Source of the DNA: Anaerolinea sp.
GTDB taxonomy: Bacteria > Chloroflexota > Anaerolineae > Anaerolineales > Anaerolineaceae
Assembly (NCBI GenBank): GCA_029975055.1
Contig: JARKPU010000080.1
Location: 1-50,677, forward strand
Direction of reading: 5' to 3'
DNA length: 50,677 nucleotides
Below the pieces are notes generated by a model, which worked only from the letters and a program-made list of their open reading frames with translations, was not told where the DNA came from and ran no database searches. The position numbers and the translations under genes are program-made. Shown here one piece after another: positions 43,884 through 50,677 of the stretch; the stretch's first letter is position 1, and each line of letters starts with the position of its first letter.

Positions 43884-46800
43884 CTACCCCCCTTCACCTG
43901 AGCCGGCGGGCGGAACCTCGCCTGGGCGGCGCACGCGATATGAATCGCGCGAGACGCGCCGGATGGTTGGCGCGGGTGGCTGCCCGCCGGAATCTTTGAT
44001 CCGGTCGATTTCCTGGGTGAGCACCGCGACCATCGGGTGCTCGAAGAGCATGCGCAGCGGCACTTCCACGGCGAATTCCTCGCGGATGCGCGAGATGAAC
44101 TGCGTGGCCAGCAGCGAGTGACCGCCCAGGTCGAAGAAATTATCGTAAATGCCCACCCGGTCGATCTCCAGCAAGCCGGCGCAGATTTCAGCCAGACGCT
44201 GCTCGGTCGGCGTCTGTGGAGCCACGTATTCGGCGCCTTGATCGGGGCGCGATAGATCCGGCGCGGGCAGGTTCTTGCGGTCGATCTTCCCGCTTGGCGA
44301 GAGCGGCAGGCTCTCCAGCGTGACGAAGAAGGAGGGCAGCATATAGTCCGGCAGGGTCTGGCGCAGGTGCTCGCGCAAGTCGTTTGGCGCCGGGCCGGGC
44401 GCCTGCGCCGGGACGACGTAAGCCACCAGGCGCGCGCTGCCGCTCCTATCGCTGTGCACGGCAACGGCCGCCTGGCGGAGGTCAGGGTGGGCGAGCAGGG
44501 CAGCTTCGATCTCGCCCAATTCGATGCGGAAGCCGCGCACCTTCACCTGCCCGTCGATGCGCCCGAGGAATTCGATGTTCCCGTCGGCGCGGTAGCGCAC
44601 CAGGTCGCCGGTGCGGTAGAGGCGCGCCCCAGGGGCCTTGCTGAATGGGTCGGGGATAAAGCGTTCGGCGGTCAACTCGGGGCGGTTGAGGTAACCGCGC
44701 GCCAGGCTGACGCCCCCCACGAGCAATTCGCCCGGCACGCCCACCGGCACGGGCTGCAGGTTGCGGTCGAGGATATACAGGCGGGTGTTGGCAATTGGCC
44801 GCCCGATGGGCGGCGGGCCGGGTTCATCGGCGGCGCAGAGGTACATCGAGGCACACACGGTTGTTTCGGTGGGGCCGTAGGCGTTGAAGAACCTGCGCCC
44901 CGGGGCCCATTTGGCCACCAGTTCTGCCGGGCAGGCCTCTCCTGCGGCGATGATCACCTTCAAGCCGGGTAGATCGGCGGGCGGCAGCACCTGCAGCACC
45001 GATGGGGGCAGGGTCACATGGCTCACCCGGGCATCCTGGAGCAGGCGCAGCAGATCCAGCCCGGAGGCAAGCACCTCCTGCCGGGCCAGGACGAGCGTGC
45101 CGCCGTTCGCGAGGGCCATGAAGGTCTCCCAGACGGAGGCGTCGAAGCTGAAAGGCGAGAATTGCAGCACCCGGCTGCCGGGGGAAATCTCAAATGTCAC
45201 GCGCTGAGCCTCGGCGAGGTTGCACAGCCCGGCATGCTGCAACGCGGCTCCTTTGGGCCGGCCTGTGGAGCCGGAGGTGTAGATCACATACGCCAGGTTC
45301 TGTGCATTCACCAGCGGAGCGGGGTTGCCCGCTGGTTCATCCGCCAGGCGCGGCCAGTCGCTATCCATAAAGAAGCGCCAGCCCGAAAATTCCGGCAGCG
45401 CGGCGCTCAAGGAGGATTGGGTGAGCAGGTACCGCACACCCGCATCGGAGATCATGAACCCCAGCCGCCCGGCAGGATAAGAAGGATCGAGCGGCAGGTA
45501 GGCGCCGCCGGCCTTCAGCACACCCAAAATGGCGATGATGCTCTCAAAGGATCGTTCGAGCGAAATTCCCACGAGCGTCTCCGGCCCCACGCCTGATTTC
45601 CGCAGGTAGTGAGCCAGCCGGTTGGCGCGCGCGTTCACCTCTTCGTAAGAAAGCACCTCGCCCTGGAAAACCAGCGCCTCCGCGCCGGGGAGCTGCGCCG
45701 CGCGCTCCTCGAAAAGCCGGTGGGCGGTCTTTTCCACGGGGGCCGGGGCGGCGGTGTTGTTCCATTCCACGAGCAGGGTGTGTTTCTCCTCGGGCGAGAG
45801 GAATTCCAGCTCCCAGACGGGCTTTTCGGGGTCATCCAGCGCCGATGAGAGCAGGTTCTGGTAATGGGCGGCGAAGCGTTCGATGGTGCTGCGCTCCCAA
45901 AGATCGGTGTTGAATTCCAGCGCGCCGATCAGGCCATCGGGGGATGAGGAGATGGATAGGGTCAGGTCATAGGAAGCCTGCCCGGTGGGCGATGGCATCG
46001 GGTGGATGCTCAAGCCGGGCAGCTCGAGCGCCGCGGGCATGGGCGGATCGAGCACGAACATGACTTGAAAGAGCGGCGAGTGGCTCAGGTCACGCGGGGG
46101 CTGCAAGGCTTCCACCAGGGTCTCGAAAGGCAGGTCCTGGTGAGCATACGCGCCCAGGGCAGCCCGGCGCACCTGTTGGAGAGCGCCGCGAAAGCCCGTC
46201 TGCGCATCAAAGCGGGCACGCATGACGAGTGTGTTGACGAAGAAGCCGATCAACCCTTCCACTTCTTTCACGTTGCGGTTGGCAACCACCGTGCCCACGG
46301 CAATATCGTCTGTGGAGCTGTAGCGCGCGAGGAGCGCCTGGAAGCACGCCAGCAGGGTCATGAAGAGGGTGGCGCCCTCTTCTTTACCGAATTGCTTCAC
46401 CTGCTCGGAGAGGTTTTTTGGCAGGTGAAACACGTGCGTATCGCCATTGGAAGTCATCACCGCAGGGCGGGGGCGGTCGGTGGGCAGCTCCAAGATGGGC
46501 GGCAGGCCCGCAAGCTGCTCCTTCCAATAAGCCAGCTGGGCTTCCAGCACCTCGCCTTGAAGCCAATCGCGCTGCCAGAGGGTGTAATCGGCATATTGCA
46601 CGGGCAGCTCGGTGAGTGGATTTTGAGCGGCTCCCGTGTACACGGCGTACAGCGCGGCGAATTCTTCGAGCAGAATGCCCATCGACCAGCCGTCGGTGAC
46701 GATATGGTGCATCACCAGCACGGCGACATGGTCATCGAGTTCCAGGCGCAGCAAGGCGGCGCGCAGCAGCGGGCCATTGGCCAGGTCGAACGGTTTGCCC

Positions 46801-49800
46801 GCCTCCTCGGCGGCAAACCGGCGGGCCAGCGCTTCACGCTTTTCGGCGGGGCTTTCCGTCAGGTCCACCAGCCGAACCGGCAGCGGCATGGAGGGGCGGA
46901 TTTCCTGAACGGGTTTCCCGGCGACCAGCGTAAAGCGGGTGCGCAGCACTTCGTGCCTGCGCACGATTTCATCGAGACTTTTTTGGAAGGCAGCCAGGTC
47001 GAGCCGGCCTTTGAGGCGCACGACCATCGGCAGGTTGTAGAACAGGCTGCCCGGCGAGAGCTGGTCGATGAACCACAGGCGCTGCTGGGCAAAGGAGAGC
47101 GGCGCCTGTTCGTGCTGGCGCGGGTAGATGGGCGGGTACTTCGCAGCCGGCGATTCGGCCAGCCGGGCGGAGATGCGCGCGGCCAGGTCGCTCAGCACGG
47201 GGTAGTTGAACAGGTCGGCGAGGGGCAGCTCCACCTGGAAGACCTCGCGGACCGCCGAAACGAGCCTGGCGGCCACCAGAGAATGGCCGCCCAGCTCAAA
47301 GAAGCTGTCATTCCAGCGCACGGTTTCCACGTTCAAAATCTGCCGCCAGATCTCCGCCAGGCCCTGTTCCAGCGGGGTGCGCGGAGCGTTGGCGCCGGGG
47401 CTTGCGGTCATCCGCCCGCGCATGGCAGAAAGCTGCTTGCGGTCCACCTTGCCGCTTGGGAGCATCGGGAAGGAACCCAAAACTACGAACTCCGCCGGGA
47501 CCATATAGACCGGCAGGCGCGATTTCAAGAAGGCATACAGTTCCATGGAGGGCGGCGGGCAGGCTGCATCTGCGGGCAGCACAAAAGCGATGAGGGCTGT
47601 TTCGCCGGGCTTATCTTCGGCGGTCAGCACCACGGCCTGCCGGACGGCAGGGTGCTGCGCGAGGACGGCTTCGATCTCTCCCAGTTCGATGCGGTAACCG
47701 CGGACTTTCACCTGGTGATCGAGCCTGCCGAGGAATTCGACGCGTCCATCGGGCAAGAAGCGCCCCAGGTCGCCGGTGCGGTACATCCGGCCGCCCGGTT
47801 CGCGGGTGAACGGATCCGGCAGGAAGCGCTCGGCGGTCAACTCGGGCCGGTTGAGGTAGCCGAGGGTGACGCCCACACCCGCGATGAAGATTTCTCCGGG
47901 CACGCCGGGGGGAACCGGCTGGGAAAACTGATCGAGGAGGTAAAGCCGCATGTTGGCAATCGGCCTGCCGATGGGCACCGAAGCCAGATGGTCATCCTGC
48001 CCGGGGCGCACCTGCCCCCAGCAAGCACCGATGGTCGTTTCGGTGGGGCCATAGCCGTTGAAAAAGCGCCGGCCGGGGGCCCATTTTTCGGCCACGCGCT
48101 TCGGGCAGACATCGCCCACCGAAACGACGGTCGTCAGCCCGGGGAGGTCTGATGGATCGAGCAAGTCCAGCATCGAGGGGGGCAGGGTGGCGGTATTCAC
48201 TCCACGGGTATGGATCAGGCGGGTGAGTTCGGGCGGTGAGAGGAGCGTATCGGCATCCACCAGCACGAGGCGGCCGCCGCAGAGCAGGGCGGCGAAAATC
48301 TCGGCCACCGAGGCATCGAAGGAGCAGGATGCAAACTGCAAGACGGCGCTCTCGGGCGTCAGGTTGAGGTCGCGGATGAAGGCATGAGCGAAGTTCAACA
48401 GCCCATGGTGATGCGCCAGCACGCCTTTGGGCCTGCCGGTGGAACCGGAGGTGTAGATCACGTAGGCCGGATCGGCGGGAGTGACCTGCACCTCAGGGGG
48501 CTCCGCTGGCAGCGCGGCGAGGGTTTCGGCTTCCACATCCAGGCAGACGACCCGGCCGGTGTAATCCTTAAAGGCAGAAAGATGCCCGGTTTGCGTCAGC
48601 AGCACGGTTGCCTGTGAATCCTCTAATATATAGGCCAGGCGCTCAGGCGGGTTGCGCGGATCGAGAGGCAGGAAGGCCGCGCCCGCCTTGAGCACGCCCA
48701 GGATGGCGGCGATCAATTCGAGCGAGCGATCGAGGCAGAGCGCCACCGGGCTGCCCGGCCGCACCCCTGACTGGGCCAGCCGGCGGGCGATGCGGTTCGC
48801 CTGCCGGTCAAGATCGGCATACGTCAGTGCCTTCCCTTGAAATTCCACGGCGATGCTTCCGGGCGTGCGGCGGGCCTGTTCATCAAAGAGCACATGGGCA
48901 CAGCGCGCATCTGCCATAACCACGCCCGTGTTGTTCCAGGTTTCCAGCACCAGGCTCTTTTCTTCGGCAGTCAAGATGGGCAGCCCGCTTACAAGCGCGG
49001 TGGGGTCTGCGGTGATGCCTTCGAGGATGACTTGCAAGTGCTCCAGCATCCTGCCGACGGTCTGCGAGTCGAACCGGGCCGTCTCGTAGGCGATTTCCAG
49101 CGCGATGGGCCTGCCCGGCGAGACGACCACGGTGAGGGGGTAATTGGTGCGCGCAAAGCTCCGGGCGGGCAAGATCGTCAAACCGCCCAACCTGCCGAGG
49201 CTGAAGGGATCGACCGGGTAATTCTCGAAGACGAGGAGCGACTCAAACAGAGGCGTTCCGCGCGGCACATCGCTCCAGCCCTGAATATCCGTCAGCGAGC
49301 AGTACTCGAACTGCCGCAAGCGGGCCTGCCGGGTCTGGAGTTGTTGCAGCCACGGCAAGACGGCATCCTCGGCGCTCACCCGGACTCGCACCGGCAGGGT
49401 GTTGATCAACAGGCCGACGATGGTTTCCGCGCCGGGCAAGTCGGGGGGGCGGCCCGAGACGGTGGCACCGAAAACCACATCGCTTTGGCGGGTGTAATGG
49501 CTCAGCAGCAGGCCCCAGGCGGCCTGCAACAGCGTGTTGAGCGTCACCTGGTGGCGGCGCGAGAAGTCATATAAGGCGTTGCTCAACTCGGCGGAGAAAG
49601 CCTGCTTTTGCGATTGATACTGTGCTTCAGGGCTGCCGGCGGCAGGCGAAGCCGACGAAGCAAAACCAACCTTCAAAACACCCGGCTGCTCGAAACCCTG
49701 CAATTCGGCGCGCCAGGCGGCCTCGGCGGCGGAGAGGTCCTGCTGTTTGAGCCACGCGATGTAGTTTCGATACGGGCAGGCGGGCGGAATGGCCGGCGTT

Positions 49801-50309
49801 TCGCCGCGTTGCAGCGCCAGGTAAAACTGGATGAAATCGTCAAAGACTACCGGCTGCGACCAGCCGTCGAGCAGGGTGTGGTGGTGGCTCCAGACGAAGA
49901 CCCGGCGCTGCGCTGCGGTGCGGATGAGCGCGAGGCGCATCAGCGGCGGGGTCGAAAGGTCGAATCCCTTTTCACGGTCGGCCAGAAGGTAACCTTGAAG
50001 CAAGTGTTCCTGCTCGGCTTCGCCTGCGGAGGACCAATCGAGTTCTTCTATTTCAATGCTCACTCCACGGTGGATGACCTGCATGGGTTCATCCAGCCCC
50101 TCCCAGACAAAGGCGGCCCGCAGCGCGCTGTGACGATCCATGATAAGCTGCCAGGCTTTTTTGAAGGCGGGCACGTCCAGCGGGCCGGTGAGAATCCAGG
50201 CGCTTTGCTCGAAGTATTGGCTCGCCTCAGGGGAGTAGATGCTGTGAAACAGCATGCCCTGCTGCATGGGGGTCAATGGGAGGATATCTTCGATATCAGC
50301 CATGTTCAT
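43884..50309 (-). CDS. Two-module NRPS: C-A-T-C-A-T
   Basis: 2141 aa. Module 1: C domain (1-445) opening ILPLTPMQQGMLFHS with SHHHTLLDGWS, the type that follows an E domain. The A domain (460-960) has hand-read code D-A-A-T-V-V-G-I-G-K, for which I know no confident match. T Ser near 1009. Module 2: C (1055-1490) with VMHHIVTDGWSMG and the QQRLWFIDQLSPGSLFYNLP opening typical of L-to-L condensation. The A domain (1500-2010) has code D-A-W-T-I-A-A-V-C-K, which equals the known phenylalanine code. T Ser near 2062. The end is IRRVSRDSYRVRR plus a Gly/Pro tail. Both A domains have all core motifs. The first ATG overlaps the upstream NRPS stop by 14 nt; AAGGCGG lies just before it. Confidence 0.95.
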   Translation of the reverse strand: MNMADIEDILPLTPMQQGMLFHSIYSPEASQYFEQSAWILTGPLDVPAFKKAWQLIMDRHSALRAAFVWEGLDEPMQVIHRGVSIEIEELDWSSAGEAEQEHLLQGYLLADREKGFDLSTPPLMRLALIRTAAQRRVFVWSHHHTLLDGWSQPVVFDDFIQFYLALQRGETPAIPPACPYRNYIAWLKQQDLSAAEAAWRAELQGFEQPGVLKVGFASSASPAAGSPEAQYQSQKQAFSAELSNALYDFSRRHQVTLNTLLQAAWGLLLSHYTRQSDVVFGATVSGRPPDLPGAETIVGLLINTLPVRVRVSAEDAVLPWLQQLQTRQARLRQFEYCSLTDIQGWSDVPRGTPLFESLLVFENYPVDPFSLGRLGGLTILPARSFARTNYPLTVVVSPGRPIALEIAYETARFDSQTVGRMLEHLQVILEGITADPTALVSGLPILTAEEKSLVLETWNNTGVVMADARCAHVLFDEQARRTPGSIAVEFQGKALTYADLDRQANRIARRLAQSGVRPGSPVALCLDRSLELIAAILGVLKAGAAFLPLDPRNPPERLAYILEDSQATVLLTQTGHLSAFKDYTGRVVCLDVEAETLAALPAEPPEVQVTPADPAYVIYTSGSTGRPKGVLAHHHGLLNFAHAFIRDLNLTPESAVLQFASCSFDASVAEIFAALLCGGRLVLVDADTLLSPPELTRLIHTRGVNTATLPPSMLDLLDPSDLPGLTTVVSVGDVCPKRVAEKWAPGRRFFNGYGPTETTIGACWGQVRPGQDDHLASVPIGRPIANMRLYLLDQFSQPVPPGVPGEIFIAGVGVTLGYLNRPELTAERFLPDPFTREPGGRMYRTGDLGRFLPDGRVEFLGRLDHQVKVRGYRIELGEIEAVLAQHPAVRQAVVLTAEDKPGETALIAFVLPADAACPPPSMELYAFLKSRLPVYMVPAEFVVLGSFPMLPSGKVDRKQLSAMRGRMTASPGANAPRTPLEQGLAEIWRQILNVETVRWNDSFFELGGHSLVAARLVSAVREVFQVELPLADLFNYPVLSDLAARISARLAESPAAKYPPIYPRQHEQAPLSFAQQRLWFIDQLSPGSLFYNLPMVVRLKGRLDLAAFQKSLDEIVRRHEVLRTRFTLVAGKPVQEIRPSMPLPVRLVDLTESPAEKREALARRFAAEEAGKPFDLANGPLLRAALLRLELDDHVAVLVMHHIVTDGWSMGILLEEFAALYAVYTGAAQNPLTELPVQYADYTLWQRDWLQGEVLEAQLAYWKEQLAGLPPILELPTDRPRPAVMTSNGDTHVFHLPKNLSEQVKQFGKEEGATLFMTLLACFQALLARYSSTDDIAVGTVVANRNVKEVEGLIGFFVNTLVMRARFDAQTGFRGALQQVRRAALGAYAHQDLPFETLVEALQPPRDLSHSPLFQVMFVLDPPMPAALELPGLSIHPMPSPTGQASYDLTLSISSSPDGLIGALEFNTDLWERSTIERFAAHYQNLLSSALDDPEKPVWELEFLSPEEKHTLLVEWNNTAAPAPVEKTAHRLFEERAAQLPGAEALVFQGEVLSYEEVNARANRLAHYLRKSGVGPETLVGISLERSFESIIAILGVLKAGGAYLPLDPSYPAGRLGFMISDAGVRYLLTQSSLSAALPEFSGWRFFMDSDWPRLADEPAGNPAPLVNAQNLAYVIYTSGSTGRPKGAALQHAGLCNLAEAQRVTFEISPGSRVLQFSPFSFDASVWETFMALANGGTLVLARQEVLASGLDLLRLLQDARVSHVTLPPSVLQVLPPADLPGLKVIIAAGEACPAELVAKWAPGRRFFNAYGPTETTVCASMYLCAADEPGPPPIGRPIANTRLYILDRNLQPVPVGVPGELLVGGVSLARGYLNRPELTAERFIPDPFSKAPGARLYRTGDLVRYRADGNIEFLGRIDGQVKVRGFRIELGEIEAALLAHPDLRQAAVAVHSDRSGSARLVAYVVPAQAPGPAPNDLREHLRQTLPDYMLPSFFVTLESLPLSPSGKIDRKNLPAPDLSRPDQGAEYVAPQTPTEQRLAEICAGLLEIDRVGIYDNFFDLGGHSLLATQFISRIREEFAVEVPLRMLFEHPMVAVLTQEIDRIKDSGGQPPAPTIRRVSRDSYRVRRPGEVPPAGSGEGG

Positions 50310-50677
50310 CAGCCGCCTTTCTATGCGGTTGTTTCACCTTGTTAAGGATTTTGTCCAGTTGTTTCTGGTCGAGGTTGGCCAGCGGGAAATCGGAAGGAGC
50401 GAGGTCGAGATCGCCCGGCTGGAGGGCGAGGATAGAAGAGAAAGCGGAAGAAAACGCATCGAGGAGGGCCTGGATGGTGTGGGGCTGGAAGTGGAGGGAA
50501 GAGAAGGAGAGCTCAAGGCGCAGGACATCGGAGAAAACGGCAGCGGAGAAGAGGAGGGGATGAGAGCGGGGGTTCTGGGGGTGGCGGTCGAAGCCGCGGG
50601 GCTCCTCGGCGAGGGAGAAGGGAGCGGAAGAGGGGAGAGGAGCGTCGAGGCGGCCGAGGTAATTGAAGGAAATGGAA
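50296..50677 (-). CDS. C-terminal end of an upstream NRPS (epimerization domain), partial
   Basis: Reading leftward from the window edge, one open frame begins ISFNYLGRLD (the FNYLG motif of E domains) and continues with LRLELSFSSLHFQPHTIQAL and APSDFPLANLDQKQLDKILN. It ends KAADEHG at the TGA at 50298-50296. These are the last motifs of an epimerization domain followed by a short charged linker that may dock to the next protein. The next NRPS begins inside this gene's last codons. The residue added before the first module seen in this window should therefore be in D form. The rest of the gene is outside the window. Confidence 0.85.
   Translation of the reverse strand, partial: SISFNYLGRLDAPLPSSAPFSLAEEPRGFDRHPQNPRSHPLLFSAAVFSDVLRLELSFSSLHFQPHTIQALLDAFSSAFSSILALQPGDLDLAPSDFPLANLDQKQLDKILNKVKQPHRKAADEHG

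Overview
The window reads as a chromosomal segment of a free-living bacterium with a high-GC backbone. The gene content (a DUF5667-type membrane protein, a PPC-like secreted protein, a YrdB-type membrane protein, GC-rich NRPS genes, leaderless-looking promoters) would fit Chloroflexota, perhaps Anaerolineae. That assignment is an inference and no marker gene proves it.

Region 1 (1-3873) is the distal end of a CRISPR array: 29 complete 36-nt repeats plus a partial one at the left edge. It is followed by degenerate repeats, a small ORF, a solitary cas6 and a 67-aa protein. The repeat hairpin and tag, and the variant repeats at the right-hand end, indicate transcription left to right with the leader outside the window.

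Region 2 (about 3874-13080) is visibly AT-richer than its surroundings. It contains a tightly coupled seven-gene minus-strand operon (12104 to 4305). In transcription order the genes encode a TPR/coiled-coil protein, a beta-CASP metallo-beta-lactamase-fold protein, a long coiled coil with a GrpE-like C-terminus, a 72-aa protein, an unrecognised 278-aa protein, a divergent Hsp70, and a helical 408-aa protein. I do not recognise this combination as a named system. It is one of the two best candidates for new biology here. A frameshifted excisionase-like HTH relic lies between the operon and a tRNA-Arg gene, on the 3' side of that tRNA, which suggests an old integrated element. A response-regulator relic lies at the other edge.

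Region 3 (13081-20450) is ordinary backbone: tRNA-Arg(TCG), a universal stress protein, a csoR-copZ-copA copper operon with a recognisable CsoR-type operator, a PspC protein, and a hydrolase/TetR/YrdB unit with a perfect palindromic operator on a consensus promoter, divergent from an MFS gene.

Region 4 (20455-50677) is a run of same-strand genes about 30 kb long, ending at a terminator at 20455-20485. It starts beyond the right edge with an NRPS whose terminal epimerization domain is visible. Next come NRPS genes with domain orders C-A-T-C-A-T, C-A-T-C-A-T-E and C-A-T-TE, then an MFS exporter, a type II thioesterase, a Sfp-type phosphopantetheinyl transferase and a secreted PPC-like protein. 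After a hairpin follow a pentapeptide-repeat protein, an ECF sigma factor, a DUF5667 membrane protein (candidate anti-sigma) and an ABC/FtsX/HlyD efflux set. Hand-read specificity codes suggest ...X-Phe-Orn(like)-D-Asn-(hydrophobic), released by the thioesterase. The most unusual single feature is a tandem pair of PilZ domains (c-di-GMP receptor fold) inserted between core motifs A8 and A9 of the Orn-like adenylation domain. The second copy keeps the full RxxxR...NxSxxG signature, which would connect peptide synthesis directly to c-di-GMP.
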